From assembly GCA_937863385.1 (NCBI GenBank), contig CALMBW010000008.1, positions 33,341-97,340 of the forward strand: a stretch of DNA of 64,000 nt, written 5' to 3'. The stretch is from an uncultured Actinomycetes bacterium. GTDB lineage: Bacteria > Actinomycetota > CADDZG01 > WHSQ01. How positions within the stretch are numbered: position 1 is the first letter of the stretch; every line of letters starts with the position of its first letter. A model generated the notes under the pieces. The model did not search any database. It was not told the origin of the DNA and saw nothing but the letters and a program-made list of their open reading frames with translations. Below are positions 17,819 through 25,536 of this stretch, piece by piece. The translations under genes and the position numbers were made by a program.

Positions 17819-18433
17819 ATGCCTCGTGACCCGCGCTATCCGATCGGTGGGGAGATGGCCGACGTACTGCGTGGGCTGCTGGAGCGGCTCCGTCTGGCGG
17901 CCCTCACCGAGCGCTTCGGCACGAGAGCCGTACTCGGCGTCTTCGCTTTCATCAACGGGCTGTTGTCGATCGGGATCATGTCGGCGGCTGCGGTGATCAC
18001 CGGTCAACCGCTGATCTTCCCGTCGCTCGGCCCTACCGCCTTCCTGCTGTTCTACACGCCTCGAGCCCCCGCGGCGTCGCCCCGTAACACCGTGATCGGT
18101 CACCTGATCGGGGTCATCGCCGGCTATCTCTCCTTGGTGGTCTTCGGTCTCACCGATAGCGGACCGGCCTTCCAGGAGGGGGTTACGTGGGCCCGAGTGG
18201 GAGCGGCCGCTCTGTCTCTCGCCTTGACGTCGGGGTTCATGGCCTGGCTCTTGGCTCCGCATCCTCCCGCCGGGGCGACCACCTTGATAGTGAGCCTCGG
18301 CATCATGCCGAGACCCTCGCAGCAAGCCTTCCTCATGCTCGCGGTGATCCTGCTGGTGCTTCAAGGTCTGATCATCAACCGAGCAGCGGGCGTCGACTAC
18401 CCACTGTGGCGCGCTGAGGCCTCTCAGCACTGA
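17819..18433 (+). CDS. HPP family integral membrane protein, probable nitrite/nitrate transporter
   Basis: The 204-residue protein has four to five membrane helices and the HPP family motifs SLGPTAFLLFYTP, AASPRNTVIGH and HPPAGATT. HPP proteins of cyanobacteria and chloroplasts move nitrite into the site of assimilation. Its place 6 bp after the small membrane gene in this operon supports a nitrate or nitrite role for the whole module. It is the last gene before the first 122-bp repeat. Confidence 0.85.
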   Translation: MPRDPRYPIGGEMADVLRGLLERLRLAALTERFGTRAVLGVFAFINGLLSIGIMSAAAVITGQPLIFPSLGPTAFLLFYTPRAPAASPRNTVIGHLIGVIAGYLSLVVFGLTDSGPAFQEGVTWARVGAAALSLALTSGFMAWLLAPHPPAGATTLIVSLGIMPRPSQQAFLMLAVILLVLQGLIINRAAGVDYPLWRAEASQH

Positions 18434-18455
18434 CTGGGATCCCCCGTGCCACCTA

Positions 18456-18577
18456 CCGGTCGGGTCCGTCGTTGGGACTAGGCGCGGCCCCCCGGTAGGA
18501 CTATTTCTGTCGGCGTCCGTGAGCGCTACCGATCGGTGGGGGGTCGCGGCTGGTTGGGGCATCGACACGGGGGCGAA
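18456..18577. repeat. Copy 1 of a 122-bp structured direct repeat
   Basis: This segment recurs at 19689-19810 with one difference (A at 18565, G at 19798). Inside it CCCCCC-GGTAG (18488-18498) can pair with CTACC (18526-18530) and GGGGGG (18538-18543), with the palindrome ACCGATCGGT in between. The two copies bracket the TolB-like gene. No ORF in it looks coding. Confidence 0.9.
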
Positions 18578-18669
18578 TGAGCGCCAAGGTTGGAGCACAT
18601 GTGGACAATGATGGGGCAGAGTATGGGACCGTTAGTTGTAGCGAGATCTACTTCCGGAGGATTCGTTAG

Positions 18670-19560
18670 GTGCCTCTGAGACTCTGTTTCGCTCTCGTCC
18701 TGGCCCTTGCGTCCTGCAACGGCGCCCAAAGTGAGCCAATCTCAGAACGACCTCATCAAGATTCAGAGAGTCTGGACTTGCCGATCCTTTTCGGGTCCGA
18801 TCAAGATGTTTGGCGGATGAGCAACGATGGGCTGATCGCCCAAGCGATCAGCGAGACGGACGCCCTCGAGTTGAATCCTGAGTGGTCGGCTGACGGAGAA
18901 CAGGTGGTGTTCGAACGCCTGCCTAACCCCGACGCAGCGTCCGAGTACGACATCTACCGGATGGATGCCGACGGGACAGATGTTCAGCTAGTGGCAGACG
19001 TGGCAGACAGAGAGTTCAATCCAAGTTGGTCTCCTGACGGGGAGTGGATCGTCTTTCAAGTCGAAAAGCGTGAGCAGTTGGATCTTTTCGTTGTCCGACC
19101 TGACGGATCGGACCTGAAACGACTTACCAAGAGCCCGTCTTCCGAATCGAACCCACAATGGTCGCCGGATGGGCGGCTTATCGCTTTCACTTGCACAGGG
19201 AGGAAGAGCAACATCTGCCTGATGAGGGCCGATGGAAGTAGGAGACGGAAGATCACATCTGGGCCCGGTTCGAGCACGGTCGCGTCTTGGAGTCCGTCGG
19301 GCAAACGATTGGTGTTCGGGTATTACCCGCCTCATGATGGGCTGCCGCGGTTACGCATCATCAGCAAGGATGGTTCCGGACTTCAGCCTGTAGGTAGGAG
19401 GAGTGACCAGTTCCCGATCTGGGGGCCCGATGGCTCGATCATGTTCCACACGGTTGGAACCGATGGTGTCCCGCAGGGGATCTGGGTGATGAAGCCGGAT
19501 GGAACCGCCAGGAAGCAGATCAGAACCACCGGGATAGCTACGGATTGGCTGGAGGACTAG
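18670..19560 (+). CDS. TolB-like beta-propeller lipoprotein
   Basis: The 296-residue protein starts at GTG 18670 with CCGGAGG nine nt upstream. The signal peptide ends in LALASC, so it should be a lipoprotein. At least five repeats of the PD40/TolB type follow, with cores such as PEWSADGEQVVF, PSWSPDGEWIVF, PQWSPDGRLIAF and ASWSPSGKRLVF. They build a beta-propeller on the outer face of the membrane. No other Tol gene is present, so a Tol-Pal function should not be assumed. The gene is alone between two direct repeats and may have been inserted or duplicated as a unit. Confidence 0.85.
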   Translation: MPLRLCFALVLALASCNGAQSEPISERPHQDSESLDLPILFGSDQDVWRMSNDGLIAQAISETDALELNPEWSADGEQVVFERLPNPDAASEYDIYRMDADGTDVQLVADVADREFNPSWSPDGEWIVFQVEKREQLDLFVVRPDGSDLKRLTKSPSSESNPQWSPDGRLIAFTCTGRKSNICLMRADGSRRRKITSGPGSSTVASWSPSGKRLVFGYYPPHDGLPRLRIISKDGSGLQPVGRRSDQFPIWGPDGSIMFHTVGTDGVPQGIWVMKPDGTARKQIRTTGIATDWLED

Positions 19561-19620
19561 AGCCCTGCACTAGCCGCTGTGGGTGTGCTCCGTCCCGCTC
19601 GCTCAGTTCGATTGGGTAAA

Positions 19621-19680
19621 GCCCCTCAGATCCCGAGCGTGACGCCGTCACGGATCTCGGCCACGAATATCCCGAGGGGC
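19621..19680. other. 60-nt nested hairpin downstream of the TolB-like gene
   Basis: Three nested stems are visible: outer GCCCCTC (19621-19627) with GAGGGGC (19674-19680), middle CCGAG (19633-19637) with CTCGG (19656-19660), and inner CGTGAC (19638-19643) with GTCACG (19647-19652) around a GCC loop. It could be an RNA structure, a terminator variant or a recombination site. No T-tract follows. Confidence 0.5.
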
Positions 19681-19688
19681 CAACACTT

Positions 19689-19810
19689 CCGGTCGGGTCC
19701 GTCGTTGGGACTAGGCGCGGCCCCCCGGTAGGACTATTTCTGTCGGCGTCCGTGAGCGCTACCGATCGGTGGGGGGTCGCGGCTGGTTGGGGCATCGGCA
19801 CGGGGGCGAA
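19689..19810. repeat. Copy 2 of the 122-bp structured direct repeat
   Basis: It matches 18456-18577 except for one base. It sits directly after the nested hairpin and directly before the terminator of the region, so the repeats delimit the TolB-like unit. Confidence 0.9.
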
Positions 19811-19830
19811 GCCCGGCGTGACGGGCTTTT
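19809..19830 (+). terminator. Rho-independent terminator upstream of mraZ
   Basis: AAGCCCG and CGGGCTT form a 7-bp stem with a GCGTGA loop, and the T-run TTTT (19827-19830) closes it. It should stop transcription entering the division cluster from the TolB-like region. Confidence 0.7.
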
Positions 19831-19932
19831 CGAGTGTTCGAGCCGACTTGCAGCGGCTATCGCACGCAAACTCAAGCATTAACAACAACAACACCAGTAA
19901 CTAATCACAAAGTTGTAATTCACATCCATTTG

Positions 19933-20017
19933 TTGACTCCGGGGGGCGGCCGGGCTTTACTTTGCTTCGAAGTGGAGCGAAATGGAGCGTTATGGAGGAC
20001 AAGGGAGTCTTCCGGAG
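19933..20017 (+). promoter_or_regulatory. mraZ promoter and MraZ operator
   Basis: TTGACT (19933-19938), 17 bp, TTTACT (19956-19961) is a good promoter. From 19973, TGGAG occurs three times at exactly 10-bp steps (19973, 19983, 19993), and GGGAG (20003) and CGGAG (20013) continue the phase. MraZ proteins repress their own promoter by binding short direct repeats with this one-turn spacing, here over the expected start of transcription. Autoregulation of the cluster is therefore likely. The rest of the gap 19831-19932 shows nothing clear. Confidence 0.7.
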
Positions 20018-20041
20018 CTCGGGCCCAACAAGGGGAGTGCA

Positions 20042-20473
20042 GTGGTCTTCACCGGGGAGTACCGGCACACGATCGACGCGAAGGGACGCCTCATCGTCCC
20101 GTCGCGGCTGCGCGACCAGCTGGGCGAGAACGAAGTGATGCTCACGATCTGGCCCGAGGGCTGCATCTCGGTCTGGTCCGGTGAGGAGTGGGACAAGTTG
20201 TACGCCCAGCTCCAGGAGCAGCGCCGCAGCGAGAAGGGCAACCGCAAGCTGCAGCGCCGCCTCTACACGCAGGGCCGGTGGGACCGGGTCGACAAGCAGG
20301 GGCGTATCACCGTCCCCGAGCACCTCAAGCAGTGGGCCGGTATCGGCAAGGAAGTGGTGATCGCAGGGGTGGGAGACCACGTCGAGATCTGGGAGCCGTC
20401 CAAGTACGACGCCGACCAGGGAGACATCGACGAGCAGGGCCTGATCGAACTGTTCGACCAGTTGGACATCTAA
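20042..20473 (+). CDS. mraZ: Transcriptional regulator MraZ
   Basis: The 143-residue protein has two SpoVT/AbrB-like halves: FTGEYRHTIDAKGRLIVPSRLR at the start and GRWDRVDKQGRITVPEHLK near residue 80, each with the DxKGR or DxQGR turn. GTG 20042 is chosen because MraZ proteins begin just before FTGEY, and AGGGGAG lies 4 nt upstream. An in-frame ATG at 19982 would run through the operator and is unlikely. MraZ is the first gene of the cluster and normally represses it. Confidence 0.92.
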   Translation: MVFTGEYRHTIDAKGRLIVPSRLRDQLGENEVMLTIWPEGCISVWSGEEWDKLYAQLQEQRRSEKGNRKLQRRLYTQGRWDRVDKQGRITVPEHLKQWAGIGKEVVIAGVGDHVEIWEPSKYDADQGDIDEQGLIELFDQLDI

Positions 20474-20487
20474 GCAGGAGGGGACAG

Positions 20488-20631
20488 ATGTTGCGCAAGG
20501 AGAGGGTTTCGACCGTAGGAACGCTGTCGCGAGAGCTCGGACAAGGCATCTTGTTGCTGGCCATCTCGGGTTCCACCGTTGGTGGACTGCTGGGGATGGT
20601 CTCCATCGCTACGCGGGCACTGGGGCGCTGA
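20488..20631 (+). CDS. 47-residue membrane peptide between mraZ and rsmH
   Basis: The ORF starts at ATG 20488 behind AGGAGGGG at 6-nt spacing, a better ribosome site than those of its neighbours. The peptide has a short basic head and one hydrophobic helix (about residues 18-42, with GILLLAISGSTVGGLLGMV). It lies 14 bp after mraZ and 22 bp before rsmH, in the same operon. I do not know a family. The strong ribosome site, position and clean helix support a real gene. Confidence 0.6.
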   Translation: MLRKERVSTVGTLSRELGQGILLLAISGSTVGGLLGMVSIATRALGR

Positions 20632-20653
20632 TCGTGGCGTCGGGGGAGATGAC

Positions 20654-21607
20654 GTGGAACACGATCCGGTTCTCGTCGCAGAGGTCACAGGGTTCCTTGG
20701 ACCTGCCTTGGAGCGCGGTGGCGTCGTGGTCGACGCCACGCTCGGGCGAGCCGGGCACGCCGGTGCACTTCTCGAAGCGTTCCCAACCATCTTCCTCGTC
20801 GGCATCGATCGGGACCCGGTCTCCCTGGAGGCGGCTGGGACCCACCTCGCCGCGCATCAAGGGCGCTTTGCTCTCGTACGAGACAACTTCTCGGACCTCA
20901 CGTCCATTCTGGAACGACTCGGGATTGCGTCGGTTCGGGGAGTCCTTCTCGACCTTGGTGTTTCCTCACCCCAACTGGATGAGGCGCATCGTGGGTTCTC
21001 CTTCAGAGACCCCGGCCCCCTCGACATGCGCATGGACCCAGACGCCGATCTCTCAGCCAACGAGATCGTGAACACCTACGCGCAGGCTGACCTCGAAGCG
21101 GTGATCCGCGACCTCGGCGAAGAGCGTTTCGCCCGTCGTATCGCGCGCTCGATCGTTAGCCGGCGTCCGGTCACCTCTACCACCGAGCTCGCAGACATCG
21201 TCAAAGAGGCGATCCCGGCAGCTACCCGCCGAACCGGTCCCCATCCGGCGCGACGCACCTTTCAAGCACTGAGGATCGAAACCAATGCAGAGCTGGCGGA
21301 GCTCGATGCCGTTCTGCCGGCATCGATGGACGCGTGCGAACCGGGTGGGCGCATAGCTGCCATCAGCTATCACTCCCTGGAGGACCGTCGAGTGAAGCGG
21401 TTCTTCGTCGACGAGGCGCGCGGCTGCGTGTGTCCCGTCGAGCTTCCGATCTGTGCGTGTGGCGCTGAGGCGAACCTCAAACTCGTCACGCGCAGGCCCG
21501 TTACCCCTTCAGAAACCGAGATCCAACGCAATCCCCGGGCTCGTTCGGCCAAGCTCCGTGTGGCCGAACGGACCTCGGCTGTTTCCCCGGAGGGTGCATC
21601 CGCATGA
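20654..21607 (+). CDS. rsmH: 16S rRNA (cytosine-1402 N4)-methyltransferase RsmH (MraW)
   Basis: The 317-residue SAM-dependent enzyme has the family N-terminus EHDPVLV, the SAM loop VVDATLGRAGHAGALL, GVLLDLGVSSPQLDEAHRGFSF and ISYHSLEDRRVKRFF. GTG 20654 follows GGGGGAGA. Longer in-frame starts would overlap the small membrane ORF. RsmH modifies the ribosomal P site and is the standard second gene of division clusters. It overlaps ftsL by 4 bp. Confidence 0.95.
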   Translation: MEHDPVLVAEVTGFLGPALERGGVVVDATLGRAGHAGALLEAFPTIFLVGIDRDPVSLEAAGTHLAAHQGRFALVRDNFSDLTSILERLGIASVRGVLLDLGVSSPQLDEAHRGFSFRDPGPLDMRMDPDADLSANEIVNTYAQADLEAVIRDLGEERFARRIARSIVSRRPVTSTTELADIVKEAIPAATRRTGPHPARRTFQALRIETNAELAELDAVLPASMDACEPGGRIAAISYHSLEDRRVKRFFVDEARGCVCPVELPICACGAEANLKLVTRRPVTPSETEIQRNPRARSAKLRVAERTSAVSPEGASA

Positions 21608-22098
21608 GCTCTCGAGCCTCCCAAGTGCGCCACGCCAAGCATGCCAAGAGTGGCAAGCAGGGCGCACATCGTCAGCTCAAGGTGGTGCGTTCCGGTAATC
21701 GCCGCGGCCTCATCAAACGTGGGGCTTCACGGCGAGTAGCTCCCGTGATCGTCGTTGGCGTCATCATGTTCGCCGCGACGATCTTCGGGGTGCTTCTGAT
21801 GCAGGTGGTCCTTGCTCAGACCGGGTTCAAGATGGCCACGATGCGCGAGCAGACGCTCAAGGCAGAGGCCGAGAACGCCCGGCTGGTGCTAAGAGCAGCG
21901 AAGCTCGCCAACCTGGAACGTATCGAGCGTGTCGCTAAGAGTCGTCTGGGGATGGTCTCACCCGACCCCGCACAGGTTCGCTACATCGTTGCGGATATCA
22001 AGACCCGAGGATATGACTACGTGGCTCAGGAACCCGATTCACCCGATCTGTTGCCGGACGTGGGAACGGCAGCCGGGCTAGGAGAGGCAACTCCTTGA
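21604..22098 (+). CDS. ftsL: FtsL-like septum protein
   Basis: The 164-residue protein has a basic cytosolic N-terminus (about 50 residues), one membrane helix (about 48-70, VIVVGVIMFAATIFGVLLMQVV) and a coiled-coil-like stretch rich in Ala/Glu (MREQTLKAEAENARLVLRA). It ends in a DivIC/FtsL-like segment (RLGMVSPDPAQVRYI). Sequence conservation of FtsL is weak, so the call rests on topology and on its place between rsmH and ftsI. It should join FtsQ and the FtsW-FtsI synthase at the septum. Confidence 0.8.
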   Translation: MSSRASQVRHAKHAKSGKQGAHRQLKVVRSGNRRGLIKRGASRRVAPVIVVGVIMFAATIFGVLLMQVVLAQTGFKMATMREQTLKAEAENARLVLRAAKLANLERIERVAKSRLGMVSPDPAQVRYIVADIKTRGYDYVAQEPDSPDLLPDVGTAAGLGEATP

Positions 22099-23966
22099 GC
22101 TCAGGCAACAGCAGGGGCAACGGCCGGGGGTCGAACAGAGGGGCATCTCGAAAGAGGGTTGCCCCTTCTTCTCGCCGGGAGTCATCTCGCCGGTTGCAGC
22201 CCGTCGCCGATGGCCGCAGGACAGCCTCGCGGTCCCCGGGGCGGCTCATCTTCATGTTCTTTCTCACCATCTTGCTGTTCGGCGGGATGCTCGCACGCTT
22301 GTTCGTCTTGCAGATCGTGGAAGCTCCCGAGTACGCCAAGCTTGCCGCGGACCAAAGGGAACGAGACATCACCTTCGCAGCGCGCCGGGGCACGATCTTC
22401 GATAGGGGTGGGGACCCACTTGCGATCTCGGTGGACCTGAAGACCATCTTCGCCGACCCTGCTCACGTGACAGATGCACTCGACGGGGCGCGCAAACTGG
22501 CCGGGGTCCTGGACCTGAAAGAGTCCGAGCTCCTCGAGAAGCTTCAGGGGTCGGCACCCGGATCGCGCTTCGAGTACATCGCCCGGCAGGTGTCTCCCTC
22601 GGTAGCGCGCAAGGTCCGGCAGCTGGATGTCTCCGGTGTGTACATGAGGGACGAGTCCAAGCGCTATTACCCGGGTGGCCGCTTGGCCAGCCACGTGCTC
22701 GGCTTCGTGAACATCGATCAAACCGTGCGGGCCGGGATCGAAGCGCAGTACCAGGAGATCCTCGAAGGCAAGCCTGGCAGGATGACGCTCGAGCAAGACC
22801 CGATGGGACGCGCCCTGCCTCAGGCGGAATTCACCTACGAGCCGCCGGCCCCAGGCCGCTCGCTGTTCCTTACCATCGACAAAGAGTTGCAGTACTTCAC
22901 CGAACTGACACTCGCGGATGCGGTGAAGCGTTACAGCGCTGATGCCGGTACCGCGATAGTCATGCGCCCCGGGACGGGCGAGATCCTCGCGATGGCGAAC
23001 GCCCCAGACTTCGATCCGAACACATACTCCGTCTCGGAACCCGAAGCTCAGCGCAACCGGGCGCTAACGGACATGTACGAACCTGGTTCGGCCTTCAAGA
23101 TCGTGACCATGGCAGCTGCACTCGAAGAGGGCGTCGTAACGCCCGATTCCACCTTTACCGTACCCGACGCCTTCCAGTACTACGACCGGGTCTTCAACGA
23201 CTCGCACAGCCACCCGACTGAGACGATGTCTGTCGCTCGGATCCTCCGTGACTCGTCCAATGTTGGAACGATCAAGGTCGGATTGGAGTTGGGCGCAGAC
23301 AAACTCGACGAATGGATCAAGCGTTTCGGTTTCGGGCAAGAAACCGGTCTGGACTTCCCTGCGGAAGCTCCCGGGATCATGCTGCCGCGCAAGCTGTGGT
23401 CCGGAACGACCGTCGCCACCCTGCCGATCGGGCAGGGGATAGCGGTAACCCCGATGCAGATGGCCACGGCTTACGCGACGGTCGCCAACGGGGGTGTTTG
23501 GGTCGAGCCGAAGCTGCTTCATTCGACGATGGACGAGTCGGGAAAGATGCATCCGGCGAGCCGCCCGGCATCACGCCGGATCTTTTCGCAGAGAACCGCC
23601 AGGCAGCTTTCCAAGATGCTCCAAGAAGTGGTGTCGTCCGGCACGGGCTTGGAGGCACAGGTTCCTGGATACAAGGTCGCCGGCAAGACGGGCACGGCAC
23701 AGAAGCCCCTGTCAACGGGGGGCTATGGACGCTCCTACATCGGGTCGTTCGCCGGTTTCGCTCCGGTCAAAGACCCCCAGATCGTCGTTCTGGTCGTCCT
23801 GGACGAACCCAAACCGATCTGGGGTGGCGCAACGGCTGCCCCGACCTTCAAGACCATCGCAGAATTCGCTCTCCGCTACCTGGGTGTCGCTCCCCAAGGC
23901 AACGCGGAGCGGGCCGCGGAGGTCATCGAGACCGAACAGGCAGAGAGCCTGCCTGTCTACGACTAG
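22095..23966 (+). CDS. ftsI: Septal peptidoglycan transpeptidase (PBP3/FtsI)
   Basis: The 623-residue class B penicillin-binding protein has a basic Ser/Arg-rich tail, one membrane anchor (about 50-72), a dimerisation domain (RRGTIFDRGGDPLA), and the transpeptidase motifs Ser332-x2-Lys335, Ser387-S-Asn389 and Lys531-T-G. No PASTA domains follow. It starts at TTG 22095, overlapping the ftsL stop. It makes septal cross-links together with FtsW. Confidence 0.93.
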   Translation: MSSGNSRGNGRGSNRGASRKRVAPSSRRESSRRLQPVADGRRTASRSPGRLIFMFFLTILLFGGMLARLFVLQIVEAPEYAKLAADQRERDITFAARRGTIFDRGGDPLAISVDLKTIFADPAHVTDALDGARKLAGVLDLKESELLEKLQGSAPGSRFEYIARQVSPSVARKVRQLDVSGVYMRDESKRYYPGGRLASHVLGFVNIDQTVRAGIEAQYQEILEGKPGRMTLEQDPMGRALPQAEFTYEPPAPGRSLFLTIDKELQYFTELTLADAVKRYSADAGTAIVMRPGTGEILAMANAPDFDPNTYSVSEPEAQRNRALTDMYEPGSAFKIVTMAAALEEGVVTPDSTFTVPDAFQYYDRVFNDSHSHPTETMSVARILRDSSNVGTIKVGLELGADKLDEWIKRFGFGQETGLDFPAEAPGIMLPRKLWSGTTVATLPIGQGIAVTPMQMATAYATVANGGVWVEPKLLHSTMDESGKMHPASRPASRRIFSQRTARQLSKMLQEVVSSGTGLEAQVPGYKVAGKTGTAQKPLSTGGYGRSYIGSFAGFAPVKDPQIVVLVVLDEPKPIWGGATAAPTFKTIAEFALRYLGVAPQGNAERAAEVIETEQAESLPVYD

Positions 23967-24004
23967 TGCTCACTCGCACGGGTAGCGCCATGTTGGTGGT
24001 TGGG

Positions 24005-24040
24005 CGAGGGGGCACTAGTGTGCCAGCGATGATGCCATGA
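24005..24040 (+). promoter_or_regulatory. murE promoter box with leaderless mini-ORF MMP
   Basis: GCGAGGGGGCACTAG (24005-24019) closely matches the 16-bp inverted repeat at 59957-60014. TAGTGT (24016-24021) can be a -10 box; 7 nt later ATG-ATG-CCA-TGA (24029-24040) encodes MMP, and its stop overlaps the murE ATG (ATGA). No Shine-Dalgarno precedes murE. GGCAC-TAGT-GTGCC is also an imperfectly centred palindrome. Confidence 0.45.
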
Positions 24041-25536
24041 CCGACCCGAGTCCCACCCTTGAAGATCTCGCAGCAGCCGCGCCAGAGCTCGTGGTGGCTA
24101 TCAACGGCGACCCGGCCACGCCCGTCTCAGGGGTGGCTCATGACAGCCGCGCTGTGGTCCCCGGCGACCTCTTCTTCTGCGTCGTCGGGGCAAAGGTAGA
24201 CGGACACGAGCTGGCGGGCGCGGCGAAGGAGTCGGGAGCAGTAGCTCTCTGCGTGCAACGCGAGACACGGGCCGGATTACCCGAGATCGTCGTATCGGAA
24301 GTTCGTACAGCCATGCCGTTGCTGTCGGCTGCTGCCCTCGGCTTTCCCGCGCGCGATCTGCAGATGCTCGGAGTGACCGGGACGAACGGGAAGACGACCA
24401 CCGCTTTCGTGATCGAATCGATCTTGCGGGCCGCGGGTCGCAAGCCGGGCCTTGTCGGCACCATCGAGACCCATATCGGTGATGAGGTCCGCCCGGGTAT
24501 CCGCACCACTCCCGAGTCACTCGATCTCCAGAAGTTGCTCGCCGAGATGAGAGATGCATCTGTTGATTCGGTAGCGATGGAAGTCACGAGTCATGCACTC
24601 GTTCTTCACCGCGTGGATGGCGTCTTCTACGATGCGGTCGCCTTCACGAACCTCACCCAGGACCACCTTGATTTCCATCCATCGATGGACGACTACTTTG
24701 CAGCCAAGGCGATGCTCTTCACGCCAGAACGCGCTGGGGCCGCGGCGGTCAATCTCGACGATCCGTATGGTCAGAAGCTGATGGAACGCGCTGCGGTTCC
24801 TACGATCGGTTTCGGGAGTACGGAGGGGGCCGAGGTCCGCGCCGTCGACATCGAGCTGGAGCTCAGCGGCAGCAACTTCGTGATCGTGACCCCGTTTGGT
24901 GAAGCCAAGATCCACACCGGCCTTGCGGGTCCTTTCAATATCTCGAACTGTCTCGCAGCCGCGAGCGTTGCTTTGCAGGCTGGGATCGGCATCGAGGCTG
25001 TAGCGACCGGTATAGGAGAGCTTCGAGCTGTTCCTGGACGTTTCGAGTCGGTGGACGCCGGTCAACCTTTCTCCGTGATCGTCGACTACGCACACACTCC
25101 CGACTCCCTAGACAACATCCTCGTCGCGGCTCGACGTTTGGCCCTGGCATCCGGGGGGCGCCTCATCACCGTCTTCGGGGCAGGGGGGGATCGCGATCGC
25201 AGCAAGCGGCCTTTGATGGGTATCGCTGCAGCGAAAGGGAGCGATCTTGTCATCGTGACCTCTGACAATCCGCGCTCGGAGCCACCGGAGGCGATCATCG
25301 CTGAGATCGTTGAGGGAGTATCCACGGTTCGGGCTGATGGTCCCGATGTCGTGTGCGTCGATAGAGCAGAGGCGATCGATATCGCGGTGACGCAAGCCGC
25401 AGTGGGCGATGTAGTTGTCATCGCCGGTAAGGGTCACGAGACTGGACAGGAGTTCGCAACAGAAACGATCCCGTTCGACGATCGCGCGGTGGCAACCGAA
25501 GCCCTCGCGCGCCACGATTGGCGAGGTGATGCGTAG
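24037..25536 (+). CDS. murE: UDP-MurNAc-tripeptide synthetase MurE (meso-diaminopimelate type)
   Basis: The 499-residue ligase has the ATP loop VTGTNGKTTT (near residue 113) and the carbamylated-lysine region typical of Mur ligases. The motif TSDNPRSEPPEAI (near residue 408) contains the DNPR sequence found in enzymes that add meso-diaminopimelate. The last block, VVIAGKGHETGQE, is typical. It starts at ATG 24037, overlapping a mini-ORF. mraY follows directly, with no murF in between. Confidence 0.94.
   Translation: MTDPSPTLEDLAAAAPELVVAINGDPATPVSGVAHDSRAVVPGDLFFCVVGAKVDGHELAGAAKESGAVALCVQRETRAGLPEIVVSEVRTAMPLLSAAALGFPARDLQMLGVTGTNGKTTTAFVIESILRAAGRKPGLVGTIETHIGDEVRPGIRTTPESLDLQKLLAEMRDASVDSVAMEVTSHALVLHRVDGVFYDAVAFTNLTQDHLDFHPSMDDYFAAKAMLFTPERAGAAAVNLDDPYGQKLMERAAVPTIGFGSTEGAEVRAVDIELELSGSNFVIVTPFGEAKIHTGLAGPFNISNCLAAASVALQAGIGIEAVATGIGELRAVPGRFESVDAGQPFSVIVDYAHTPDSLDNILVAARRLALASGGRLITVFGAGGDRDRSKRPLMGIAAAKGSDLVIVTSDNPRSEPPEAIIAEIVEGVSTVRADGPDVVCVDRAEAIDIAVTQAAVGDVVVIAGKGHETGQEFATETIPFDDRAVATEALARHDWRGDA

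Noticed and set aside
17546..18598. 350-codon minus-strand frame over the HPP gene and the first repeat
   Set aside because: Low-complexity polar sequence, antisense to an HPP protein; the part shared with 19538-19894 comes only from the direct repeat.
18670..19560. Calling the propeller lipoprotein TolB of a Tol-Pal system
   Set aside because: No tolA, tolQ, tolR or pal genes are near, and a Gram-positive envelope is expected.
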